Assembly: GCA_963965975.1 (NCBI GenBank) | Contig: OZ014420.1 | Span: forward strand, 3,312,001 to 3,376,000 | Source: Xestospongia bergquistia | Taxonomy: Eukaryota > Porifera > Demospongiae > Haplosclerida > Petrosiidae | Length of the DNA stretch: 64,000 nt | Direction of reading: 5' to 3' | Shown here: piece after piece, positions 33,442 to 45,577 of the stretch | How the letters are laid out: the number at the start of each line of letters is the position of its first letter | How positions within the stretch are numbered: the stretch's first letter is position 1 | Made by a program: the position numbers and the translations under genes | The notes under the pieces: generated by a model | What the model saw: the letters and a program-made list of their open reading frames with translations, nothing else | Told to the model about the DNA's origin: nothing | The model's database searches: none

Positions 33442-35514
33442 TTAGTAAGGGTGGATATATATCGGCAGCCACATGGGACTCTGGGCGTTTACACAGTAAC
33501 ATCGTAAGCATAACTGAATGGGTACTCTTGAGGCCCACATAGAGGCATTGCCTCGCCATAAAGTGATGGACAGCCGTTGGAACAAATGGGAGATGGAGTG
33601 AGAGGCGGGCAAACCGAGACGATGGGCTCGAAGCTTTCCAACTTCTTTAATTACATTAGCAGCCTCCCTACTCCAGCCCCCAAATGACTCAACCACCAAT
33701 GTGATGAAAGAGATTCTAGATTGATGGCAATCGTTATCATGCAAGCGACATTTACGCCCCTCTACCACAGAAATAGCATAACCTTGAGTGACAGCAGCAT
33801 TGTTGATGGTAAGTTGCTGGACAGGCGAGACTACAGTAACATCAAGAGCAGCAGAACGACCACGTTTTCAACAAGGGAAAAAACATCAGGATGGCGACTA
33901 CTGGAACCAGGAACAAGGGAGGGGACTTCTTTCTTAGGAGCCAACGCCGCAGACTGTGCAGCACAAAAAAAGACATCACGCAGACTATCATGCCGACGAA
34001 TCATGTCCCCATTACCTCTACAGGTAAGAAGGTGATCACTCATACTGTCAGCCTCTGTGTCACAAACTGGACAAGAGGAACCTTCCTCGACCATCTGCAA
34101 GCCAAGCCAATACCTTAGGCAGGAATGAAACTCCCAATCTACCAGATGTAAGCCAAGAGCAGAACAAGGCACAACATTCAACCAGTCGTCACCTGCGTGG
34201 CAGATAGAGGAAGACAAAGCAAGAGCCCTGGAGCGAATATCTGGGGCCTCCTGAAGGAAAGATTCAAATCTGGCTTGGTCAATTTTTCTACTGAGATGGC
34301 GCTGACGAACTGGAACATCTATATCCTCAATGGAAGACCAATCAGAACGATCTACAGCTGATGTCAGAAGGAGCAGTGCATCATTGGTGTGAGGAGGAGG
34401 GGGTGGACTTCAATCCAAGATCTCAGCAACAAGATGGGCAGATTTCGATACAGAACTGATGAATGCGGCTGAGGCATGAGAGGTTGCCAAATGAAAACCC
34501 AGTCCACCAAATGGGACTGGAAGAGTTGCTTTTTTCCAAGCCCAATCTGGCAGCGGAGACAGAATCATACAAAGCTCTGTCAAGATTCTGACTAGCATCC
34601 TCAATGAAGGAGGGGGGACATGTGCGCAAGATAAAAACAAACTTGGGGAGAGACAAACAGGAGCGTAACAAGACATATTCCATCTGTGAATCATCCAACT
34701 CAGGCAGTAGGTCTAGCGCACTTTGAATCTTTCCTACTCTCTTGCAGGCCTGTGAGGAACAGAATGTAGTTGAACATACTGGGGCACCCAAAAGCACAAA
34801 AGCACAAAACCATCTCTAGTAATTAGAATATCAGAGGGGACAAGGTTCTCAGCCAAATCAGCATTTGCAGGAACAAACAACAAAGATTTAACTCAGTTGA
34901 GTTGGAGACCTCTCACAGGACCATCTTCTTCAATGATGCGTAAGGCTTTTAACAGATCCTCACTAGAGCCACAGAGAGTTCCATCATCTACATACCAGGC
35001 ATTCATCTGTAGGCCAGGCACCTCCTCCGCTATTCTCTCAACAATGGGGTGAAGGGCCAGAGCAAAGCAGATTGGACCCAAAGGGTCACCTTGCTGTACA
35101 CCACAACAACTCTATGGTACACTTACCAAGGTGAAGAATGGGTTGAGAGCCATAGCAGCACTCTGTCCATGCAGCCATAAAAGGAATACGAGCTCATACT
35201 TCTTCAAACATACAATGACGATCAATTGAATTGAAGACATTACAAAAATCAATTTGCAAGACCCATTTAAACCTTAAGGGAATGGTATCATCACCTAAAG
35301 TGGTGTTAACTGAATGAACAATAGCTTCACAACCAACTGGAACTCCAACACCAACTTGTAAGGGAGAAAGAACCCGCACTGCTTGAAGAGATACTGACAG
35401 AAGGATACACTTAGAGGTAAGCCTGCGAAGGACCTTACCAACTGCAATTGGACGCAAACCACCAGACTTCTTCTTCAATGCAGTAAGAGAGGCACCACAC
35501 AAATGAGGAACGAT
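33442..35514 (-). mobile_element. Non-LTR retrotransposon copy 2, 3' part
   Basis: The minus strand shows, from 35,511 down: PHLCGASLTALKKKSGG with LRPIAVGKVLRRLTSK, QVGVGVPVGCEAIVHSV, QIDFCNVFNSIDRH, CFALALHPIVERI and the catalytic NAWYVDDGTLCG near 34,990. The C-terminal part has WLNVVPCSALGLHL, a zinc-like CPVCDTEADSMSDHLLTC and RHPDVF, then VVESFGGWSREAANVI. The RHPDV phrase fits the PD of a restriction-like endonuclease. It is a relative of copy 1 but clearly diverged. Several frame changes are present (around 34,220, 34,800 and 35,100). Its 5' part lies at 38,713-39,115: the CACTA element interrupts it. Confidence 0.8.
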
Positions 35515-35837
35515 CACTAGAATAAAACACAACAATACTGTATCATTATCCCTGTATTATTGATTAAGTATAGGTCAAATGTTCTTACATGTTGGGTATC
35601 AAGGATTGTTCCAACTAAACTGTAGATTTACTGATGTAGGGTAGGGCACAATAGCTAGCACCTATCATGGTAATGAAAGGTGACATATCCTTGGCTAATC
35701 TAGCTATGTTAAATTTGACAGTAAATTTAATTATATGTCATATTTCCTTAAATCATTGAAACAATATTGCATGAAAACCATCACTGTTATATATGATAAA
35801 ATATACATTTCTATAATAAATGTGTTTATAAGCAAGT

Positions 35838-36583
35838 TTAAGCCCATCTGGGAATATCATCTGGTCGATTTCGAGATGAGAAAGGCCCTCTGACTCTCTT
35901 CAGAAGTTGCCTCTTAGCTTGTGATGATCGACATTCCTCTCGGTTCTTATCTATTATTTTCAGTAACTTCTCATACTCTGTAGATCTCCAAGAAAGAGGT
36001 CTCACCACCAAGATATCGTCATCATTTTCTTTGTCACTTTCTTCACTGGACATAGTGTCAATTTTAAGTGCCTCAAGCCCAAGGTCACGATGTGATTCAT
36101 CACTGAACTTGACTTTTTGCAATATAGCTCGTCTCTCCCCCAGTTTCTATGTATGAAATAACACAAAGAGTTTTAGTGGATTCACAATACTTAAAGGATA
36201 TATATCACAAACAATAATTGCAAACAATATATATAAAATATACCGTCAGTGGAAACTTGTGAAGGTAAAGGTGTTAACGTTGGTGTAGTAGATGATAGGT
36301 AAGACTTTAAAACTGGCGCTGTTGATTTTTTAAGTCCTTTTGATTTATAACTACTGCTAGGTTGCTTATTTCTTCTATTGCGATTGATAGGTGGTATTTT
36401 CTCCAGACTTTGGATACGCCGTCTCTTTCTTCTGGCATTTGTCCGTACATTTTCTAAGTCTTCCTCAGAGCTGGAGCTACAACTAGTTTGTAAAGTGTAC
36501 GTTTTACCGTTCCATTTCAGGTTCAAAAAAGAAGACATGTTAATATCAGAACTCAGACTCATTAAAACCTCAGCTGTCTTCAC
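35838..36583 (-). CDS. CACTA accessory gene, two exons, possible DNA-binding protein
   Basis: Exon 1 (36,583-36,244) begins MKTAEVLMSLSSDINMSS and has a Ser/Glu cluster (CSSSSEEDLEN) followed by a basic run (ARRKRRRIQSLEK) that looks like a nuclear localisation signal. The donor is GACG|GTATAT. Exon 2 (from about 36,146) contains a Glu/Asp-rich stretch, WRSTEYEKLLKIIDK and a terminal RQLLKRVRGPFSSRN with PRWA before the stop. The WRS...SSR...P.W layout recurs, from memory, in companion proteins of related transposons in sponges and cnidarians. The phases of the two exons as I placed them do not match by one base, so one splice site is misjudged or the gene is broken. Role in transposition (TnpA-like end binding) is inferred from context only. 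Confidence 0.6.
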
Positions 36584-36647
36584 AGTTCACACTTATGATC
36601 GAAGCATGTGCTCAACGTTTGTGGGCGTTTACTTTCAATGCGTGAAA
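36584..36647. promoter_or_regulatory. Shared bidirectional promoter interval of the CACTA genes
   Basis: Only 64 bp separate the two divergent start codons. The interval has no clear TATA box. The function is inferred from the arrangement. Confidence 0.45.
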
Positions 36648-38360
36648 ATGAGTTCTGTCCAGACAAAGTTTTCTTCTCCTTCATGTACTATGTACTGCCC
36701 TCATTGTAAGAAGGATGTCACTATCAAAACGTACAGAAACCACAGAAGACTTTACTTTTGTGATGATAGTTGGATTGTGAGTGTAGAGAATCATAAGGAA
36801 ACACAAGGAATTGATTCCATTATGAAAGGTGAATTCTAATATTATCTTTTGCAAGAAAATTTGTTTTACCATAGATAATATAAATAAGGGGATGTTTGCT
36901 AATACTGCACTAAAATTATCTTAAAAATCCTTCCCCTTTCTAAGTTTATGATTGTACTGCATGATGAAAGTCAATTATTCTCTGTGACAGTATAGTATTT
37001 ACTCATGACTAATTCCTTCATCATTGGACTACAGAGGCACCAGAGCTTCCACAAATGTCTGAACACACAGATTCTTGTTTGTTGAGAGAAGATACAATGG
37101 AATCAGGTAATCACAAACTTGCTTGTGGCTATTAAATGTTTCTTATATACTATAGAAGAACAATTTTTGGTTCCCTTTGAACACATAGCTACTGGTGATA
37201 CTATAAAGGAAGGAATAATTGGTAAGGTTAATGTTTCCTATTTTTATTCCTTTGATCACTGTACAACTCGTATTTTTAAGACACTCATTAATATTGATAA
37301 ACAAAACTTAATAAAAGTTCAAGTTTTGTTTCCTTTTACAGAGGAGCATTGGGAGAATATTGAAGATTATGACAGTGACATTGAACAAGAGATCAACAAT
37401 GGTCCTTCACAACCAACACCACCTGAGCATAATTCAAATGAACTTGTTACTGAGGCTGCTTTAGCTACTTGGATTGTATTGTTTCTTCTTAGGCTTCAAG
37501 GAAAACATTACATTCCTGAGAATGCCATTGATGAATTGATTAAGTTTATGTTGAAAGTATTCACAATTATGGCCCTATACATGGATTTTGGTTATTCTCT
37601 TATGAACAATATAATGGTATACTTGGCAATCAGCTACACAACAACAAAAACATTGAATGTCAATTAATGAAGAGATTTTTTGTGACAATTACATATCCTC
37701 ATTGTCCCCACCTGAATCATTTAATTCTGAACTGCTACCATTATTCACCAAGCTCAATGCTAAGGAAGTTGGATCATGTCATCAAACATTTCATTCAGAC
37801 CTTAATGATGAAGGCAAGTACTCATTCCTAAATACTTATACCCTTGATGTCTTAACAGACAAACATGTAAGTTACTCTCAACTATTTATGCTAAGCTTCA
37901 CCCACAGTCTATGATTTCCTCTCCCAACTCAATTTACAAAAAGTACTTATCAATTAATCTTCATGGAAAACAATTTCTTGCTTCAGCTAAGACCTCAGCA
38001 CTTTTTGTTGCTCTTGCACATTGGGATGTAACGATCTTTGGACCATTTCCTACTCCTTTGTATAACCAATTAGAACGCAACAGTAGCTTTCGTCCTGTAA
38101 AGATACATCACTTTGGTTCTGTTTCTTTCAGTGTTGGAGATGAGGTTTCAAACTTACCAATAGATGTTTGTTTGTGGTATCTCCCCCATCAACAATTTGG
38201 TAGGATAGGTAAGCCTGTGCAGATCTGGTGTGCTGACAAATTTGAACATCCAAGTTATTATTGTTTTGTTCCTATTCACTTAATAAAGCAGCGTTGTTCA
38301 TATTCAAAGACCTGTATCAATGACGAATGGTTGCTACAACTTATACCTCTTATAGAGTGA
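36648..38360 (+). pseudogene. CACTA transposase gene lacking the Tnp_2 core
   Basis: Exons 36,648-36,828, 37,035-37,106, 37,156-37,221 and 37,342-37,866 join consistently in phase 1. The last intron (37,867-37,907) is only 41 bp. Exon 1 encodes a CPHCKKDVTIKTYRNHRR finger-like head. Exon 4 encodes EEHWENIEDYDSD and the ALATWIVLFLL...IPENAIDELIKFML block that normally precedes Tnp_2. Right after LKVF the next recognisable protein sequence is HNYGPIHGFWLFSYEQYN, then NNKNIECQLMKRFF, the end of DUF4218, in another frame. The whole catalytic core is therefore missing, with the junction near 37,560. A second frame change lies at the T6 run at 37,675. The C-terminal module (HFGSVSFSVGDEV, LGKPVQ-like GKPVQIWCADKFEHPSYY) is intact to the stop. 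Confidence 0.8.
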
Positions 38361-38712
38361 AGAAATCTTTGTTCTCTTAAATAATAATGTATTTTTCACA
38401 CTTGTGCTCAGACAAAATTTTCATGTATTAGCATTAATTAATGTAATAAATTAAATTCAATAATATTCATACCTCATGATCTATATATGTGTCCTAATGT
38501 GACCTATCTATCCATTATCCTACAGCTACTAATAGGTGACATATTTGACACATTATAGGTAACAAATTATTTCTGATATCATTAGCTGACCAAAATATGA
38601 CATATACTGCATCAAGGATAGGTACAGTAAATCTCCAGGATACCTCAAGCTTAACTATCCTGTTCATTTCCAATAAGCCAAATTTTCAGGATAGTTGGCT
38701 TTTTGTCTAGTG

Positions 38713-39115
38713 GATAATGGCAGGATATCACCTGAACACAGAAGATTCATGAACTTGGATATAGACTTCAAAAAGTTGTTACTGATTCTGGGGGAAAGGC
38801 AAGAGGAAGCCTCCTTCAAGTGGCCGGCCCTCAACCCTGAGGGTCCAGGGGCAGTGCCTGCTGGAAAAGACTTCAACGCTTTAACCACACATTGCTCATG
38901 AATCTCAACCGGGCATGGAGCATGGGTGGAGATGGGAACAGGTTGGGATGCTTGTGGATGTTTTGATACCATCTCATAATACACTCATCACTCACTGAAG
39001 CAACACCATCAGAAGTCAGAAACTGAATAGCTTTTCTATACTGACCATCCTCAACAGCACAACGTGCCCGATTGGCATTATTGAGATGTAATGAAGATTG
39101 CTGAGGTACGTCGAC
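38713..39115 (-). mobile_element. Non-LTR retrotransposon copy 2, 5' part
   Basis: The minus strand reads LNNANRARCAVEDGQYRK, FLTSDGVASVSDECI and VVKALKSFPAGTAPGPSG with LRAGHLKEA, the segment that in this family precedes the PHLCGASL block found at 35,510. It breaks off at SGDILPLST where the CACTA element begins. At the upstream side it joins the BEL/Pao fossil without an intervening spacer. Confidence 0.75.
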
Positions 39116-41716
39116 AAATGACACAACTGCGGGTGATTGAGTGAATTGCTTTACGTCCTCCGAGGATATAGAAACGGTGATTCAGAGAACAGGCTAGTAA
39201 TGTAGGACCAGAATGAAGTAAGCGAAGGTGTTCAAAATGAATCATCAGCTTAGTTACAGGATGTTTTCCAGATAGGATGACAGGATGCTGACTTGAATAT
39301 GACACCTTCTTGATGCAGTCTCTGCCACCCACATGTAGAATGCCAGATGAATCAAGGATTGGGTGGAGGGATAGCAAAGGACTAGAGCTACGTAGGATTT
39401 TACTTTCCTTAATAGTCTCAATTTCCTCAGGAAAGCAATCTTCTTGAGCAATGGATATCCAATAGGTTTCAGCTGTGTGTAGCTCCTGAGTAGTCAGAGA
39501 TGAAGACGATTGGAGAGAACAACCATTCTTATTGGCACGACAATTATTGACAAAATGAAAGATCCAAGCTGTGACACGTTTCAACTTGGTATAACTGGAG
39601 TAATGATCAATAGGAATGATTGGCACCTTGTTATGAGTTAGTATGTGGAGTGTACATACCCTTTCCTCTGTTGTCTCAATATGAGGGAGGTCTGACTGAT
39701 GAGGCCAAGCTGTGGGTGGCTGGGTCAACCAATTTGGACCATTCCACCATAACTGGTGTTCCAATAGCTCTACTGGAAACAGACCTCTTGATGCACAGTC
39801 AGCTGGGTTGTCAGTTCCATGGACATGGTTCCAACGATTAGGTGCTATCAACTCCACTATGTAAGAGACTCGGTTGGCAACGTAAGTGTTAAACCGTCTG
39901 GGATTTCCAATCAGCCAGCTGAGAACGATAGTGCTGTCAGTCCAGGCATATATTTGATCGAGTGACAAATTGAATACCTGCTGGACATGATGAAGTAGCT
40001 GAGCTAAAAGGTATGCTCCACATAACTCCAGACGAGGGATGGTCAATCGCTTGATAGGGGCCACCTTGGTCTTAGAGGTCACTAATGAAACTTGTATTCC
40101 TCCATCCAGGTCCATCATACGCAGATAAATGACAGCTGCATATGCTTGCTCCGATGCATCACAAAAGCCATGGAGTTCCATGGAGAAGTAGCATCGAGGG
40201 ATGTATTTTGTAGAGAGGAGCTTGAGTTCAGATCTCCATCGAGACCAGATATCATGAACTGAGTCGGGTACTGGGTCATCCCAACAGATTTTCAGCTCCC
40301 ATAGCTGTTGCAATAAGATCTTAGTCTTGATGATGGAAGGAGAAAACCACCCAAGGACATCAAAAGTTTTGGCGATATCAGATGCCAATATGCGTTTGGT
40401 AATAGGAAAACTAGAAGGTGGCTTAACAACAGTCAGACGGAAATGGTCTAGGTTTGCATTCCACTCTATTCCAAGCGTTTTGACATATTCTATGTACGAC
40501 TCGGGAATTGTATACATCGACTGGGAGTCTCGAAGCTCAGGAGATATGTGCTGTAAAACCACCTGGTCATTTGAATTCCACTTACGCAACAAGAAGCCAC
40601 CATGAGAGAATAGGTCTTGTAGTTGCCTTTGTAACTCGATTGCTTCTTCTGTGGAATCAGCACCAGTCAATCCATCATCTACATAGAAAGCTCTGTTTAC
40701 TGCATCAACAGCCAGTGGATAGTCCATGGCGAAATCAAGGGCATTCTGTTTGACCGACATGTTGGCAGCAAACGAGGAGGCGGAGACACCAAAGGTGACT
40801 CGGGTCATACGGTAGTCAAGTAGAGGATCCTTGGGATTCCTTCTCCAAACAAATCGATGTAGATCTCTGTCGGATTTAGTGAGTTCAATGGCACGGTACA
40901 TGCGACTGACGTCAGCAACAAGAGCCACACGGTGTAAACGAAAACGAAGTAGTACATCAAGAAGAGGTGGGTGAATGGTAGGTCCAACCAACAATATATC
41001 GTTTAGGGAGACTCCAGTAGAAGACTTGGCTGATGCGTCAAACACAACTCTGATCTTTGTAGTTGTGCTCGACTCCTTTTTGACTGCATGCATGGGAAGA
41101 TAGAAAACGTCTTGTGAAGACTTCTCCAGATCATCCAAGGGAACTAGTTCAGCGTGGCCCTTCTCAAAATACTCATTCATCACGGAATCAAACTCATCAA
41201 ACTGCTCCTTGGCATGTAGAGATCGCTCCAATGAGAGGAATCTTCTCACAGCCTGAGATCTGGATTCACCCAATGACTTAGCATGTGGTTTCTTGGGCAG
41301 AGGAACAATGAAACGACTATCTTCTGATCGTGAGTGATTGTCTTTGAAGTGTTGCACAACTAATCGCTCTTCTGGAGTGAGATAGGATTGATCATTTGGA
41401 CATTCCTCAATCTCCCAGAACTTTCGCAACAGATCATCTCCAGTGACAACGGAGACATAATGAGAGACAATGGAGTGATTTGAGGCATTGACATCGAGCT
41501 TTCCAGCGAGAACCCAACCAAATTCTGTCTCAAAGGCAGACGGAGAGCCAGGAGCACCGATCCGCCGGCCCTGACGTAGAATTTCAACAAAGATGTCAAC
41601 TCCCAAAAGTATGTCTATTCTTCTGGGGAGACCAAAGTCTGGGTCTGCTAGGGGAATGCCCTGCAAATGTCTCCACTTCAAATCAAAAGAAATGGGGTGA
41701 AGTGGCAGGTCACACG
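39110..41716 (-). mobile_element. BEL/Pao fossil, pol region
   Basis: A pol region of the BEL/Pao class: end of an aspartic-protease (DUF1758-type) domain, reverse transcriptase with the YVDD-type catalytic box, RNase H-like region and the start of the integrase zinc domain. Gag, the rest of the integrase and LTRs are not seen. It is a partial and therefore broken copy, but the remaining stretch is unusually well preserved (about 2.6 kb open), which suggests a fairly recent insertion. It is bounded by the 5' part of non-LTR copy 2 on one side and unrelated sequence on the other. Confidence 0.9.
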
Positions 41717-41742
41717 TATAAAAAAAAAGATTTCAAAATCAG

Positions 41743-42066
41743 ATGGTAGAATTTAAACTAGACTGGTACTACATTTACTATACTTTAGATGGATTTGGTA
41801 TGCATGCATCCAATGCTAAAACTGAAGGAAAGGAAAATCTGCTGGCCCACAGTACGGGTAATAATATATTGCTTTATTTTGAATGTCAACTATACTTCAT
41901 AGGATTTACTGAGAAAACTTACTGCATTTGTGGAGAAGAAGGTATGGAATGATGATTTATTGTGATGGACGGAAAAGACAGTCCTATAGCCTGGTGGCAT
42001 GTTAGTTATGCAGGTCTAAGTTTAGAACCCAAAGGTGACGACTGGTTGTGCTCTTACTGTTTATAA
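41743..42066 (+). pseudogene. PHD-finger remnant
   Basis: From 41,920 the sequence reads YCICGEEG, then in a shifted frame GMMIYCDG and then SPIAWWHVSYAGLSLEP with DDWLCSYC. The order CxC, CD, WxH, then WLCxxC is the C4HC3 plan of a PHD finger, which binds histone H3 tails. One cysteine of the pattern (in SYAGL, where SCAGL is expected) is Tyr. Frame changes are present. The finger occurs in both chromatin proteins and some transposon proteins of sponges, so the parent gene cannot be named. Confidence 0.5.
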
Positions 42067-42109
42067 GGAATACATTTTTGTTTCGAATGAACTTAGATAG
42101 CCACATTCC

Positions 42110-43150
42110 TTAATGTATTATCAACTGAGAGATTGTTTCAGTATCAGAGATTACCTTGTGGCATTTCCACTGCCCCAGCATTGTTTCAGTGTACAACGGA
42201 GAGTCTCCTACAAGGACTGACAAAAGTATGTGTCTATATTGATGATATTATGCTTGCAGATGTTGATGAAGAAGATCATTTACATAATTTAGGCCAAGTT
42301 TTAGAGCGATTAGAATCTGCTAGACTGTCTCTGAGGAAGTCGAAATGTGTCTTGATGACAAAATCAGTAGAATACCCTGGTCATGTCATTGATGCTAGTG
42401 GCCTTCACCCCTTGAGCAGTAAGGTAAAAGCCATTGAAGAGGCCCCAGAGCCTACTGAATTAAAGTCTTTTTTAGGGCTACTTAGTTATTATAAAAAGTT
42501 TCTCTAATCTGTCAACAATTTTAGCCCCATTACACAGCCTACTATGTAAAGATACCAGGTGGAAGTGGTCTAGGGCACAAGCTACAGGCTTCACACAAGC
42601 CAAGGGTCTCCTTCAATTTTCCTCATTACTTGTCCATTTTAATGGTACAAAACCATTACTTCTCTCGTGTGATGCTTCCCCCTATGGCCTAGGATGTGTT
42701 CTTGAACACAAAATGGATAATAATAGTGAGAAACCTACTGCGTTTCTCTTGAACATTGTCTCCTACAGATAAGAAATATTCTCAGCTGGAGAAGGAAGCA
42801 TTAGCAATTGTTTTTGCTGTAAAATGGTTTCATCAATACTTGTATGGTAACCCATTCACATTGTATTCTCACCATCAGCCATTGAAACACCTCCTTAGTG
42901 AGTCTCGTCAGATTTCTGTCATGCCATTCTCCAGGATACCACGATGGGCTTTAACATTGACAGCATATCAGTACACCATTCAGCATAGACCTAGTACCAA
43001 AATGGCAAATGCTGATGCCTAAAGTTGTCTTCCACTACCTGAATCACTTTTGTCAGTACCAATCCCTGGAGACATAAACTTGGTCCTAGAGCACCTCTCA
43101 GACAATGTTGTCACTGCCTCACAGATTAAATTGTGGACCAAGAAAGACCC
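42110..43150 (+). mobile_element. Ty3/Gypsy fossil, RT and RNase H
   Basis: The latter part of a Ty3/Gypsy reverse transcriptase, including the YIDDI catalytic box near 42,240, and an RNase H domain are recognisable. Gag, protease, integrase and LTRs are not. Broken, with a few breaks; old. Confidence 0.85.
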
Positions 43151-43154
43151 TGTA

Positions 43155-44990
43155 CTAACAAGAGTTCATCACCTGATGCAAATAGGGTGGACTATAAGTG
43201 ACCCTGTGCCTGATATTTAGTATCAATTGTTTTAGTGTAACACCTGCTTGTTCTAGCTGGTGCATCACTTGGTCTAAGTTATGTATATTCTCTTCAGATG
43301 TCTTCCCAGTGACAAGAATGTCATCAATGTAAACTACACCCCCGATAGGCCTTGCTTTAAACTTTCCATTGTCCTCTGAAAAATGGACGGGGCAGAGGTA
43401 TGCCAAATGGCAACTATTGGTAATGGAAGAGTCCTTTAGTAGTATTAATGGTAGTGTATTTTTTGACTCCTCGTCTAATTCAAGTTGCTCGTAAGTGTGA
43501 CAAATCAAGTTTGGAGAACAATGTACCTCTTGATAAGGCAGTGAAAAGGTCATCCACTCTGAGCACTGGGTAAACTTCTGGCTTTGCAACAGGGTTGACA
43601 TATATTTTGTAGTCTCCACAAACATGGATATTTCCATCTGCCTTGATAACAAGGATGATGGGTGCTGACCAATCTGAGAACTGCGTAGGTATGATAACTT
43701 CAGCTTGTACAAGTTGCTCGAGTTTGGCCTCAACCAGACTCTTAAGAGTGTATGGCAAGAGACGCAGTTTGAAGAAGCAAAAATCTTTGCTTTCACTCCT
43801 TGAATAGTGCACAATCAGAACGGAATAAATGAGAATGTTTCTTAATAAGTTCTTCTACTGAAGACTTGCAGTAAACACCTTTAATGGACTTCCAATCTAA
43901 TTGAGTAGACTGAAGCCAATTTTGACCTAACAAGGTTGGTCCCTGACTTTGAACAACAATAGGCAATGTAATATGGTCAAGAAATGTCCTGAATATGAAC
44001 ATAGGGAAATAGTAGTGGGTTTGAGCTTGACCTCATCCTGAAAAAGTGACTTGAAGGTGTCCTCACTGATGATAGACACTGCTGAACCTGTGTCTAGCTC
44101 CATATCGAGCTTGCAACCATAGGCTGTAACTGTAACTCTAAGTGGTGCAACTCTAGGGAGTATAGAATAAACTCGAAAAACCTGGTGTGGGTCATCTAAA
44201 GAAGATGGACTTGTCTCTTCAGAAACATTTGCTGCTTTAGGGGCCTGCCCTTTGAACGAGCTTGACTGGGGTCTGTGTGTAGAGCAGAGGGTTTGCTGCA
44301 ACAAACCTTGGAGATGTGACCAGTTCTACCACAAGAGTGACACTTCTTTTTGATAAACTGACACTTGTTCACTCAGTGAGGCCCTACACACCTGTAACAA
44401 GAAACAAAAGAAAGATTTTGAGGCTTACTTGAATGATCATCGACACATTGAACCTCACGGTTCCCATGTGATGCAATTGGTGACTTCATCAATTGAGCAT
44501 TCAACTTTGCTCCTTCTAAACTGATAGCAATTTCTACTGCTCAATCAAACAAGAGGTCGTCTGTTTCCATGAGTAACCTGCTCCACATGTACTCTTGAGT
44601 AAGGCCACAAATGAATCTGTCACAAAGGTTCTCATTGAGAGCATCAGCCTTGAAATTGCAACTGGCGGAAAGTCTCCGGAGGTCGGCAATGAAGTTGGCT
44701 AGGCTTTCTGAGTAAACTTGTATCTTTCAGCAACAATTGATGATTTAGGGTGAAAGTGGTTAGTCAATCTGTTTACTAGTGTAGCTAAGCCTTCCGTCTC
44801 AGGACTAGTGAATATATTTGCAAGTACCTCATATGTTTCATAGCCCAGCGCAGAGAGAAAAACAGCCTTATTACAATCTTCTGTTATATTAGTTGCTTTG
44901 AAGCAGAGCTGCACACATTGTAGGTACTTCAGGGAGTTATGCTGCTTCGGGTCAAATACTTTGACCTTGCCTGTGCTATCTAGTTAGTGA
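43155..44990 (-). mobile_element. Ty3/Gypsy fossil, gag to RT, opposite strand
   Basis: Read on the minus strand: a gag-like region (about 44,990-44,650), an aspartic protease with the LDTGSA-type motif (about 44,100) and the first part of the reverse transcriptase to its YIDDI box (about 43,330). It is a different lineage from its neighbour at 42.1 kb and faces it head-on. Broken, with many breaks; no LTR seen. Confidence 0.85.
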
Positions 44991-45570
44991 GTTCATTTCA
45001 ACTCTCGTTGCCTAATATGTTGTAACTTGGCAAAGATAGATTCAACATATAACAACAAATAGATAAGAATCAAGAGAGAGTGTCAACATGTACAAAAACA
45101 CAAAAACAGAGCTAACTGCTCCAAAACGTGCTCACGCAATTTATACATGTGCTCATTGTAGAATATTCAGGAATACATAAATATGCATACATTATTACCA
45201 TATTCATAATTATCACAGGCAAGGCCCACTGTTGAGAACTGTACTCTCTCTATTATTCCCTCACAGTGTAAGAGTCAATGTGAATTTTTGGTGGTGCTCC
45301 TTTTAACTTCCATAGACCTTTCTTGATCACCAGATTATATATTATTATTATACTTATCCAAAAGCAACTCTAAGTCTCTTTGCTGTTGGACTTATCATAT
45401 ACTCTCCCAATTCAATGAAAAATGCATAAGCCAGTTAGGACAAAAAAGACATTGACAGTGCTTTCATCAATCAACAGTGGTAACACCTTCTCAACTCCTT
45501 TATAACTCACTTCTACATCCACCATGCTCAGTACTTTAACATTGTGACCAGACTTTGACATATATCTAAA
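44991..45570. other. Stretch without a supported gene
   Basis: No domain or repeat was recognised between the two minus-strand Gypsy fossils. Confidence 0.5.
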
Positions 45571-45577
45571 CTGTTAA

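Larger units (their letters stand above)
35515..38712. mobile_element. Complete CACTA DNA transposon, 3,198 bp, with 3-bp GAT target duplication
   Basis: The left end is CACTAGAATAAAACACAAC and the right end, inverted, is CACTAGACAAAAAGCCAAC (15 of 19 identical). The triplet GAT stands directly outside both ends (35,512-35,514 and 38,713-38,715), the 3-bp duplication expected for CACTA elements. The element sits inside the reverse-transcriptase frame of non-LTR copy 2, whose two halves resume on either side. It carries two divergent genes sharing a 64-bp gap. The transposase gene lacks the Tnp_2 core, so the copy is non-autonomous. Confidence 0.92.

Noticed and set aside
33721-34118. Plus-strand frames of 75-104 codons
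   Set aside because: Antisense shadows of the non-LTR retrotransposon copy 2 coding region.
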